64,000 nt of DNA, from NCBI RefSeq assembly GCF_035582795.1, contig NC_134366.1:174410362-174474361 (forward strand), written 5' to 3'. The notes under the pieces were generated by a model, which saw only the letters and a list, made by a program, of their open reading frames with translations, ran no database searches and had not been told where the DNA came from. Origin of the DNA: Mycteria americana (lineage: Eukaryota > Chordata > Aves > Ciconiiformes > Ciconiidae). The position numbers and the translations under genes were made by a program. This document shows positions 45,401 to 57,400 of this stretch, one piece after another (the first letter of the stretch is position 1; every line of letters starts with the position of its first letter).

Positions 45401-48400
45401 GTCTCCTGGCAGCCCCACCTCCTGCAGCCTCCCCAAGCCCCGTACATGGGTCCACGGTGACAGGATGTCAGGGGACTGTCCCATGTCCCTCTCTCCCCGC
45501 AGTCGACATTCGGGAGATCAAGGAGATCCGCCTGGGGAAGAACTCGCGAGACTTCGAGCGCTACCCCGAGGACGCTCGCAAGCTCGACTTCACCATGTGC
45601 TTCATCATCCTCTACGGGATGGACTTCAGGCTGCGGACTCTCAGCGTGGCAGGTGCGTGGGCTCCCTTCCCACTCCCCCCCGCCACCCTTGGGCTCTCAC
45701 CCCCTCCCTAGCATCCCATTTCCCCCATCCCGGCCTCACTACCCTCCTCTTCCTCCTCCAGCTTTCTGTGAGGAGGACATCAACCTGTGGATAACAGGCC
45801 TCAACTGGCTGGTGGCGGACACCCAGAAAGCCCAGACCCCGCTGCAGATTGAGAGGTGAGTCCCTCCATCTGGGGGTCCCATTTCCCAGTCCCTGTCTGG
45901 GGATCTGGGGGACAAACCCCCCCTGGGTTTGGTCCCCCCTGGGGCTGAGCACCGTGTCCATCCCTTCCTTCCCAGGTGGCTGCGTAAACAGTTTGATGGG
46001 ATGGACCGGTCACGGGAAGGCAGGTGAGCGCTGGCATAGTCACATGCTGGGAAGCGGCCGGTGGGTTTGGCTGGACAGGGCCGTATCCCCCCAGTTGCAT
46101 CCCAGATCTGGAGGCTGAGCCAGGCTGGGAGTGGGGTTTGTGGGGCAAGGTAGTACCAGGTTAGCTGGGGTTCTTGAAGGCACCAAAAATCAGAGACTCA
46201 AGTGCAAGTCCCCTCCTTGCTGCTGTAGGGACCATGGGGACCCCAATGCCCCCATCCCCGCTGCTGCACTTCCACCCGTGCCAGGAGGGACTGGATCATT
46301 AACGCAGCCATAAACATCTTCCCAAGTCAGGAAAAACCCCAAATCAAGTGAATTTGGACTTAAAATGATTATGGTGATGGGCATCACCTCCAGATGGGAT
46401 GATGGCTTAGAGCACCCAATTGGTTCTTGGACGAGCTCCCTCTCCTCTACCCTTTGCTCACGCTTGTGCCAGCCCCCCTGTAGTTGGGGGTCCTATGCCA
46501 CTGCAGGGATCCACAGCCCGGTAGGGTGGGAGCCCCATGCCAGAGACCATGCTGGCACCAGAATTTGGGGTGGGACCCTCAATGTCGGGAGATGAGACCC
46601 ATCCGGGTGTTGTCCATCTCTGGCCGGTGTCCTGATGCCGGCTCACCCTCCTGCAGCATCACGGTGAAGGACCTGAAGGCCATGCTGCCCCAGGTGAACT
46701 ACCGCGTCCCCAACATGAGGTTCCTGCGGGACAAGCTCGTGGTAAGGACCCCCCAGGCACCCCAACTATGCAGGGAGAGGGTCTTCAAGGCACCCCACAG
46801 CCAGGCTGGAGCCAGCCTCGGTGTCACTGGCTCTGGTCGGGTGGCCTTGCTCTCATGCAGCACCCTCTCTGGCAGGAGGTGGAAGCCAGGAATGAGATGA
46901 CTTTCTCCCACTTCATCCAGTTCTACAAAAACCTGATGTTTGATGCACAGAAGTCGGTAAGAACCAATGCTTGTCCTCCCAAGCATCCCCCTCCTGGTGC
47001 ACTGTGTCCCTGGCCAGCTAATCCCGGTCCCCTCCTTTGCCTTGCAGGTCATCGAGCAGCTGGAGCTCTCCTTCCCCTTGCGGTGAGTACCCAGGAGCCC
47101 CGTGGCTCCCATCCCGGCCAAGCCTCCGAAGGTTGGGTCCATCGGGTGGGCAATCCAGCCGGGCTGCGGGGCAGAGCCGGGGGAGAGCAGAGGGTCCGGG
47201 TGGTGTGCGTGGCCCCAGAGCATGTCCCAGTGTCGGGGCAGGTTTGGGGTGGAGGGGATGGTGGGGATGGCAAGGGTGGTCTGCGGGGCGGGGATGGGAG
47301 CAGGGATGGGAGCGGGGGTGAGCAGGGATGGGAGCGAGGATGGGAGCAGGGATGAGCAGGGATAGGAGTGGAGATGGGAGCAGGGATAGCAACAGGGATG
47401 AGAGCAGGAATAAGTAGGGATGGGAGCAGGGATGAGCAGAGATGGGAGTGGAGAGAGGAGCGGGGATGGGAGCAGCGATGAGTAGGGATGGGAGCAGCGA
47501 TGAGTAGGGATGGGAGCGGGGATGGAAGTGGGGATGGGAGCAGGGATGACAGCAGGATGGGAGAGGGGATGGGAGCAGGGATGAGCAGGGGTGCGAGCGG
47601 GGATGGGAGCAGGAATGTGAGGGGGGATGTGAGGAGGGATGTGAGCAGGGGTGGGAGTAGGGATAGGAGCAGGGATGTGAGTAGGGATGGGTGCCGGGAT
47701 GTAGGGACATGTCGCCCTGCCCTCCTCTCCATATCCTCGGGCAACGCTGCACACTCCAGCTGTGTGCCCGCCTCTCCCAAGTCACAGGGTGACACTGGGA
47801 GTGTTTGCTCTAGCAGCACCCAACAGCTCGAGCTGCCCCTTGCACCCCCATGGCCTGTTCTTTTCCCGAGCCCCTTGCCAGCTGCTGCTGCTGGCAGGAA
47901 TGGGGCAGGAGTGGGGGGCATCGGGGGGCTGAGCTGCAGGTGGACACTGGTGGCCTCGACTCCTCCATGGGGTCTACCCCAACTCCTGCTCCCAGTCCTC
48001 GCTGATGGCCGCTCCGTGTCCCAGGAACGTGGACCGCCCTGAGCTGTGCCAAGTCTCCCTTTACGACTTCCAGAAGTTCCTGCTGCACGACCAGAAGGTG
48101 GGTGCTCTTAGAGACCTCTGCAGCATCCCTCTCAGCCCCAACCTCGGGCACCCCCATGGGATGCCCCAGCGCAGTTTCCCCCATAACGGCATCCTCGTTT
48201 GCACCACAGGAACCCTGGGCCAGCGACGTGGGCATGGTGCGGGACTACATGTGCACCTACCTCAAGGAGGGCTCCAGCGAGGCGGCAGACCCCTCCTTCC
48301 AGCTGGACGAGGTGGGTGGCCCCATGTGGCACCCACCCAGGGGTGTTTCTCCAGCCCCAGCAGGCTCTGACCTCTCTGTTTCCCCTCTAGTTCCTCACGT

Positions 48401-51400
48401 ACCTGTTCTCCAAGGAGAACATGGTGATGGATGCCAAGTATGAGCGCGTGGTGCCCGAGGAGATGAACCACCCCCTGTCCCAGTACTGGATCTCCTCCTC
48501 CCACAACACGTAAGGACATAGTGACCTCTCCTCAGGGACCTCCATGAGCATCCCATCACCCCAGCTGGGGCAGCCCTGGCTGCTGATGGTCCCTCTTGCT
48601 CCTCTGCAGGTACCTGACCGGGGACCAGTTCTCCAGCGAGTCCTCCCTGGAGGCGTACGCCCGCTGCCTGCGCATGGGCTGCCGCTGCATCGAGTGTGAG
48701 TCCCCCCAGCAGCCTGCAGTGATGCTCAGTCCCCCCCGGCACCCCATGGTCCATCAGACAGACTGTCCTCTGCACCCATCCCATGGCACTGAGTGGGAGG
48801 TCTTCCATGTCCTTTGGGGGCCCAAAAACGTGGTCCCTGGTGCACAGTCAGTGACTGGCATGCATTAACTGAGGTGTCTCCCCACTCAGTGGACTGCTGG
48901 GATGGCCCAGACGATCTCCCCATCATCTACCATGGCCACACGCTCACCTCCAAGATCAAGTTCCTGGACGTGCTGCACACCATCAAGGAGCATGCATTTG
49001 TCACCTCCGAGTAAGCCCCAGCCCCCTAACGACACCCCAATTCTAGGACAGGCAGGCAATCCCTGCCCAAATTCCCCTCTCCTTCACCTTCGTCCCAAGC
49101 CACCATTCCCACCTGCTTCCTCCAGGTTCCCCATCATCCTCTCCATCGAAGACCACTGCAGCATCGTCCAGCAGAGGAACATGGCCTCTCACTTCAAGAA
49201 GGTCTTTGGGGACATGCTACTCACTAAGCCGGTGGACATCAATGCCGACGAGCTGCCCTCACCCACCCAGCTCAAGAAGAAGATCCTAATCAAGGTGTGG
49301 AGCGGGCACCACCCTAGAGCCTCTCTTTGCAGGAGGGACAAGGACCACGTTGGGCTGGGAGGGATGGGGATTATCCCAAATCCTGGGACTCAAGTGATAT
49401 CGCTCTGTGCACAAGTAGGACATCTCTCCAATGTCCTACTGCAAAAGATGGTCAAGAGGAACAGGGGGTGGTGGAGAGGTACCTGCAGGAGCCCGAGCAT
49501 GGCCTGAGGGCTGGGAGCTCAGTGTGATGGGGACACCGTGCCCACCACTGAGCTCCCCTCCCTGGGCTGTCCCCAGCACAAGAAGCTGGTCGAAGGGAAC
49601 CTGTACGAGGAAGTCTCCACCGCCAGTTACTCGGAGAACGACATCAGCAACTCCATCAAGAACGGCATCCTCTACCTCGAAGACCCCATCGACCATGTAA
49701 GGGGCTCCCTGCCAATGGCAGCCAGGGGCCAAGTGGGGTCTGTCAGACAGGGATGAGCACTGGGGTTTGGGTTGGGCACGGGGCATGGGCTCTCCTAGAC
49801 CATTGCAATGCTGTGGGGGACAGGAGGGGGCAGAAACAGGGGTCTCTAAGCCCCATCCCTCCATGCCATCATCCTCCCCACCCTGGTGATGCTCTTCCTC
49901 CCTTCCAGACCTGGAGCCCCCATTATTTTGTCTTGACGAGCAACAAGATCTACTACTCAGAGGAGACATCCCGCTACCAGTTCAACGAGGATGAGGAGGA
50001 GGTGGAGCAGAAGGAGGTGCATGAGGGGCAGGATGCATCCACAGGGCAGGGGGCTTTAGGGAGGAGTCCGTGGGGAGGGAGAGAGGGTGGCAATGGCCTG
50101 GTTGATGCTGATGGCTGGCAAGAATGCTGACCCTGGGGCATCTCTCCCATTTTGGGGTGAACTCGCAGGAGTTCAACAACAACGAGCTGCACTTCACGGA
50201 GAAGTGGTTTCATGGGAAGCTGGGAGGTGGCCGCGACGGGCGGCAAATTGCTGAGAAGCTGCTGCACGAGTACTGCACCGAGACGGGCGGCAAGGATGGC
50301 ACCTTCCTGGTGCGCGAGAGTGAGACCTTCGTGGGTGACTACACGCTCTCCTTCTGGTAGGAGCCCCAGGGGGGAGGCAGGATCCCACCCTCCCCGAGCC
50401 AGGCGTCGGCCCTCCAGCTGATCCTTGGTTTGGTGGCTGGAATGGTGTTTTTGGGGGGAAACACCACCTTTTTGCACAGCACATGGACCCCCAAGCGCGG
50501 GATGGTGGGGACATGGACCTGAATTGACTCACCCCTGCCTTCCCCCCACCACCGTGGCAGGAGGTCCAGCCGGGTGCAGCACTGCCGGATCCACTCACGG
50601 CAGGAGGCCGGCGCCACCAAGTTCTACCTGACGGACAACCTCGTCTTCGACAGCCTCTACAGCCTCATCTGCCACTACCGTGAGGTGCCGCTCCGCTGCA
50701 ACGAGTTCGAGATGCGCCTCACCGACCCCGTCCCCCAACCCAATGCCCACGAGAGCAAAGAGTGAGGATGGTTCCCATCCCCATCCCCTTGGTCCCCTGG
50801 GTCCACCAGCCTCCTCCATCCCTCGTGTCAGGTCTTGGGTGCCCCCCGGCATGCGGGGATGCCAGCACCAGCCCACCGCCTCTGTTCTCTGCCTGGCCAG
50901 GTGGTACCACGCCAGCTTGACGCGCCTGCAGGCTGAGCACATGCTGATGCGGGTCCCGCGGGACGGAGCCTTCCTGGTGCGCAAGCGCAGTGAACCCAAC
51001 TCCTATGCCATCTCCTTCCGGTGAGTGCGGCCATCTCGGCACCCTGAAGCCGGTCGGGCTTGGCCATGGTGCCCACATTGCCATCCAAGCTGAGAACTGC
51101 CCATCTCATGTCTGCTGTGACTCCGTGCCCGGCAGTGGGGGTTTGCTTTGGGTCAGCAGGGTGAGACGGGGGGACACAAGATGCTGTCATGGGGAGGCTG
51201 TGGTGATGGGAAAGACACATCCTCAGGGCGGTCACCCCGGTGGCATCCCTGCCTAGGCAGGGCATCGCCTCCTGCCCGTCCCCATCATGGAGCCAAGGTC
51301 CGGCCACACCTCATGGCCGCCCTGGCTCTCTTGGCCCCAGGGCGGAGGGGAAGATCAAGCACTGCCGCATCCAGCAGGAAGGTCGACTCTTCATGCTGGG

Positions 51401-54400
51401 CAGCTCGGCCGAGTTCGAGAGCCTCGTGGACCTCGTCAGCTACTACGAGAAGCACCCACTCTACCGCAAGATGAAGCTGCGCTACCCCATCAATGAGGAG
51501 ACCCTGGAGAAGATGGGCACCACCGTGAGTGCTCCGGGCAGTGGGGATGGTGGGGATGGGGGCTCTGTGCCACAGGCAACCAAGCTCCGTCCCTAGCTCC
51601 ACCATGGTTGGAAGGGCTCCTCCAGGCTCTTGGTTGAAGCCCAACGGGAACCAGCCAAGCTCGTTCCACAGCCAATGCCCACGGTTATAACTCCACTGTA
51701 ATTCACTTCCAACGAGTTGCAAAGGAATATTAGGTCCCTCTCAACATCCCCTGGATCACCTGTGGTGGCCCAGCTCCCACCACATCCCCTTGTAGCCCCT
51801 GCCTGCATCCAGGTGACCCACTCAGGTGTCTTTCTTTGCAGGAGCTGGACTATGGAGCCTTGTATGAGGTGCGGACCCCCCACTTCTACGTAGAGGCCAA
51901 CAAGATGCCAATGGCCAGGGTAAGGGGCTGAGCTGGTGTCCCTGGGAGATGGAGGGTGGTGGGACATGGCGATTCTAGTGCTGGGGCTCCTGGGCAGTGT
52001 CCCCCCAGACCCACCACACCTCCCACTACCGACCTGAGAAGTGGTGATGTTTTGCTGCATTTTTATGACCTTTGAGTGATGCTGGAGCTGGTGGGACCTT
52101 TCCGCCTCCCCGTCATTTGGGGACAGTCCGAGTTCCAGCAACAGCATTGTAATGGCGTGGTGGGCGAGGTCTGGAGAGATCCCAGCCTGAAGCAAGGACC
52201 TGGCACAAGTTTGCCCCAACAGTGAGGAAACACCCATGGATCCCTTTGCACTAGGCAACCCCAAAAGAGCAGGTTTAGGGTCAGTTCCCAGGTGGTGCTG
52301 CCTCCATCCTTGGAGGTGTTTGGGACAGGGCTGGTCTTGGAGTGACCCATCTAGTCTCAGAGCTGGTCCAGTCTCCATCCTCAGAGGTTTCTCAGACCAG
52401 GTTGGTCTCAGAGTTGACCCCGTCTCCATCCTCAGAGGTTTTTGGGACTCGGCTGGTTTTGGAGCTGACCCAATCTCCATCCTCAGAAGTTTTTGGGACC
52501 AGGCTGGTCTTGGAGCTTACCCTGGAGGAGGCTGGACTGGACCCTAAGGTTCCTTCCCTGTGATCCTACGATGCCATGGTCCAACACTGCTGTGCCTTAA
52601 AGGTCCCGTTGCAGCAGAGCAGCTCTCAGGCTAAGACCAGACACGGCAAAGCTTAACCCAAATAGTTTTTTTCCAGGGAGTGTGGGACTATCAGGGGATT
52701 AACCCCTTCAGTGCACCAGGAGAAACCATTGGGGGACCCAGAAGAGGAACCCGCTTTGCACTGAATGTGGTGGTCCTACAGGACCACGGGCACCCTGCAG
52801 CCCTCCTGTCCCCTCTAACATGTCTGACTGCTGGCATGGGCAATTTGGGGGCATCACTTGGGGTGTCAGACCCTCAGGAGCCCCCATGCTCCACCATGAG
52901 AGCTTGAGGAGCTAAGCTGAGTGGGGCATGCTGCCTGCCAGTGTCCCTGGGTGCTGGGTGGTGACACGTGTCCCTCTCCCCGGTCGTCCAGTGCACAGTG
53001 AAGGCTCTCTACGACTACAAAGCACAACGGGAGGACGAGCTGTCGTTCTGCAAGCAGGCCATCATCCACAATGTCGACAAGCAGGACGGCGGCTGGTGAG
53101 GGCAGTTGGGTGGCCCCCGGGTGGGCATCACTGTGGGTGGGAGGTGGAGGGGACGCCCCGGGTTTTCCCGTGGGTTGTCCTGTGGTGGGTTTTAACTGCC
53201 TCCTTTTCTGTCCCCCCACCCCTTCTCCGACCACCCCCTGACATTGCATGCAGCATGAACACCCCTGTCCCACCCCAAATCGATCCACTTGCCTTGATCC
53301 TCTCACCCCTTGCAGGTGGCGGGGGGACTACGGGGGCAAGAAGCAACTGTGGTTCCCAGCCAACTACGTGGAGGAGATCGTCAGCATGCAAGCACAGGAG
53401 CAGGATGAGGCCGTGAGTGCCCTGTCCCCATGCACCTGGGACCAAGGCTGCCTGAGATGCTCCCAGCCCCGCTCCAGTCCAGACCCTTATGCGGAGGCTG
53501 AAGGATGCTCCTGGCCACACGCCAACCCAGACCCTTATCCAGAGGCTAGGAGATGCTCAACCGTGGAGCAGAGCATGCCGAGAGGGTGTTTTTTCTCTGC
53601 TTTTGCTCAGACTTGGCCAATTCAGAGGGCTGGAGGGAGGGTTCCAAACAGAGCAGGCACTGGGCTCAGTCCCACACAGCCGCCCCTCACCGCCCCCTCT
53701 TCCTTCCTCTCTTGCAGTCGTCAGAAAACAGCCCCCTGGGGAACTTCTTGAAGGGCTTTATCGACGTGCCGTCCTGCCACGTAGGTGAGTGTCCCCACCA
53801 CGTCCCCACCGCGGCTGTGGGAGCTCACTGGTATGGCGTGCACCCCGTGCTGAAGCTCAGTGCCGTGAGCTGAGGCTCCCCAAACTCATCATGCAATTGC
53901 CAGCCCGGCTCATGCTTGGCACAACGTACCGGGGAGCAACACGGGGCTGGGTTCAGAGGAACTTGGCTGATTTTGGGGGTTTTGGAGGAATTTAGAAGTC
54001 TAGATGGTTTGGGGGATATTTACCCCTGGCTGAAAGGAAAATGCATTTCAGCATGGAAAGCTGAAACCATTCATTAGAAAAATGGGACCCTCACAAGAAG
54101 AGGACCCCAACAGCTGGTGGGGTGCCAGGGGGGCTGGTGGGGGCCTGGGAGCGGGACCGCTGAGGTTTCATTTGCTCCACAGAGCCATCCGTTGGGAATG
54201 TCTTCGAGTAAAGCCCCCCTCTGATGTCCTTATAGTTATCTCCAAAGACGGGAGGAGCTCCAAACCATTTGTCTTCACCATCCATTCCCAGCAGATGTCC
54301 CACGCAGCCCAGTCACTGGACGTGGCCGCAGACACGCAGGAGGAACTCAGCGAGTGGGTGGCCAAGATCCGAGAGGCCACGCAGAACGCCGATGCCAGGG

Positions 54401-57400
54401 TGAGGGGCACCAGGGTGCAGAGGATGGGGGTGGACAGTCCCATCCCCAAGCGGATGATCCCCAGCATCTCCAAAGGAGAAGCCTGGGGGAAGACTTTCAG
54501 CTCCTGTTTTCCCTTGTGCAGATGCAAGAGGGGAAGATCATGGAGCGGAGGAAGAAGATTGCGCTGGAGCTCTCCGAGCTGGTTGTGTATTGCCGCCCGG
54601 TGCCGTTCGATGAGGACAGTAAGAGCTGCAGAAGGGGGGTGATGGGATGAGCATGGGAAGAGATGGGTAGGGGGAACCAAGTGGTTGTGGTGGGCCAACT
54701 CCCCATGTCCTCCACTGATGGCCACCTTGGTGCTTTCAGAGATTGGCACGGACAAGGCATGCTACCGGGACATGTCCTCCTTCCCGGAGACCAAGGCAGA
54801 GAAGTATGCCAACCGCAGCAAGGGCAAGAAGTTCCTGCAGTACAACCGGCGCCAGCTCAGCCGCATCTACCCCAAAGGGCAGCGCCTGGACTCCTCCAAC
54901 TACGACCCGTTGCCCATGTGGATCTGTGGCAGCCAGCTTGTGGCCCTCAACTTCCAGACGCCTGGTAAATCCTGCTGCTGGGGTCGCTGCTGGGCTCATC
55001 CCCACAGGTCACCCCAAAATCCCCATCCCTGGTGGCTCTGCCCTGGGTCCTATTGCTGGAGGTGGTTTGGATGATCTCTCCAACCTTTGCCCTCATCCTG
55101 ATGGGGACATCTCCATGCAATTCTTGGGTGCTTCATGCAAAACCCAGCTGCGTCCCTTCTCCAACCAGGGTTGGGGGCTCTTAGCAGGGGGTTTGCCAGG
55201 ACAGGACCTGCTGCCCAGGGACCTCCGGGAGTCCCTGAGCCCCGCAGCTCAAAGCTGCTCTGTCCCCACGACCGCAGACAAGCCAATGCAGCTGAACCAG
55301 GCGCTCTTCATGCTCGGCGGCCGCAGCGGCTACGTCCTGCAGCCTGACATCATGAGGGACGAGACATTCGACCCCTTCGACAAGAATAGCCTGAAGATTG
55401 TGGAGCCCATCACAGTGCAGCTGCAGGCAAGTGGGCGAGGACAGCAAGTCCACCCTGAGGTGGTCACCATCAAGATGGGGGCTTGCTTCTTCCTCTATTT
55501 TGGGTCAACTGGGAGTGGTTTTTACATGTTTCAGCCCCATATTTGCTCCATGGAGATCATTACCCCATGATCTCTTTAGTTTGTTGGTCTTTCTCCACTT
55601 GCAGCATCATTTTTCCAAGGGGAGAACCCCAAAATTGCACAGAGCTGAGCCCAACCTGAGCAGGAGCAAGGTGGAGGGTAAAGTAGCTAAAAAAAGCCCA
55701 GAAGCACCTTACCCAACCCTTGGGTAATTTTGGTGTTAGAGCTGGGATGGGTGGGTTTGTAGGCACCTGAGTCTTGAGCGTGACATGAATCCAGCAAAGA
55801 TTTTGTAAATAATTTGGTGGATACACCTAAAATCAAGCTAAAACCAATCCAAGATCATAAATAAGGTGTGGTGTGGCTAATTATGGCCATGAAGCTTTTG
55901 GCAAGCCCAAAACACCCAGAATTTTTTATGCTGAGGGTGGTGAGACACTGGCCCAGGTTGCCCAGAGAGGTGGTGGATGCCCCATCCCTGGAAACATCCA
56001 AGGTCAGGTTGGATGGGGCTCTGAGCAACTTGGTCGAGTTGAAGATGTCCCTGCTCATTGCAGGGGGGGTTGGACTAGATGGTCTTTAAAGGTCCCTTCC
56101 AACCCAAACCATTCTATCATTCTATGATTCTAAAACAGCCAAGCCATGGGGTTGCCCCGGAGAGTCGTTCCTCATCTGACGTAGCCAGACCTCACCCCCT
56201 TCTTCCTCCTGCAGATCCTCGGTGCCCGGCACCTACCCAAGAACGGGAGGAGCATCGTGTGCCCCTTCGTGGAGGTGGAGGTGTGCGGCTCCGAGTACGA
56301 CAACAGCAAGAACAAGACGGACGTCGTAGGTGAGGATCCATGCGGGTGATGTTCCCACCCAGCCCCTGCGCCCTGGGGACAGGCGGGGATGCCAGGACAA
56401 CCCTAGCTGTGCCCTTTGGGGTCCTCTTGGACATGTGAGTGATGGGGCTGGGTTTTGTGGAGGAGTGAAGAGGACAGACATCTCCCACTAACGTGCTGGT
56501 GCCATGCTGGTGATGTCCATGTGTCTAGCCCCGCTCTGACCCTCCCCGCTCTCTCCTCGCCCCCTAGCCGACAACGGCTTCAACCCCGTCTGGCTCTTCA
56601 AGCAGTTCGTCTTCGACATCAACAACCCCGAGTTCGCCTTCCTCCGCTTTGTGGTGTACGAGGAGGACATGTTCAGCGACCCCAACTTCTTGGCACAAGC
56701 CACCTTCCCCGTCAAGGGCCTCAAAACAGGTATGGTCCTTCCATCCGCACCACCGCCATCATCATCATCATCATAGAATCGTGGAGTCATAGAATGGTTT
56801 GGGTTGTAAGGGACCTTTAAAGGTCATCTAGTCCAACCCCCCTGCAATCATCATAATCATCATCTTCTTGGGGATCTGGCCATGGCAAGGGGCTCGGACC
56901 CTGCCATGGGGCTGAGCTTGTGTCATGGTGTTGTGTCCAGGCTACCGGTCAGTGCCGTTGAAGAACAGCTACACTGAGGACCTGGAGCTCGCCGCCCTCC
57001 TTATCCACATCGAGATCGTCAATGCCAAGGCAGGTGGCCCGGGCGGCTCAGGGAACCCCATGCCTCAGTTTCCCCAGCTGGAGCAGGGGGGGAACAGCAC
57101 CCTGGGGTGTCCTGTCCACCCTACCAGCCCCATACCCTTTTGTTGGAGCAGGAGGAAGATGAGGAGAACCTCTACTCATCCATCCAGCAGCTACGGGACC
57201 GTGCCAGTGAGCTCTCCAGCCAGGTCTCCAGCTACGAGCGCACCAACGGCTGTGACTCTCGCTACCAGCAGCGCCTCGACGAGTTACGGGCAGCACAGGA
57301 GCGGCTCATGGAGCTCACCGAAGTCCGCAACCGCAAGTGAGTGTCCCCTCCCTGTGCCTTGAGGAGGTCCCTTTCAGGAGGGTCCCTAAGGCCACCACCT

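Larger units (their letters stand above)
39435..45502 (+). other. PLC-gamma intron 1 (6.1 kb)
   Basis: This GT-AG intron contains two unrelated minisatellites (about 39470-40345 and 44770-45410) and a CR1 copy in sense orientation (42921-43596). Between them (40350-42900 and 43600-44760) I see no exon or recognised element. Confidence 0.8.

Noticed and set aside
44770-45410. CRISPR-like spaced repeat
   Set aside because: Vertebrate minisatellite: the spacers are themselves repeated and no cas genes exist.
46699-47921. Long antisense frames (255-351 codons) over PLC-gamma exons 5-7 and intron 7
   Set aside because: Antisense shadow of exons plus the GGGATGGGAGCA array; Pro-Ile-Pro repeats are compositional.
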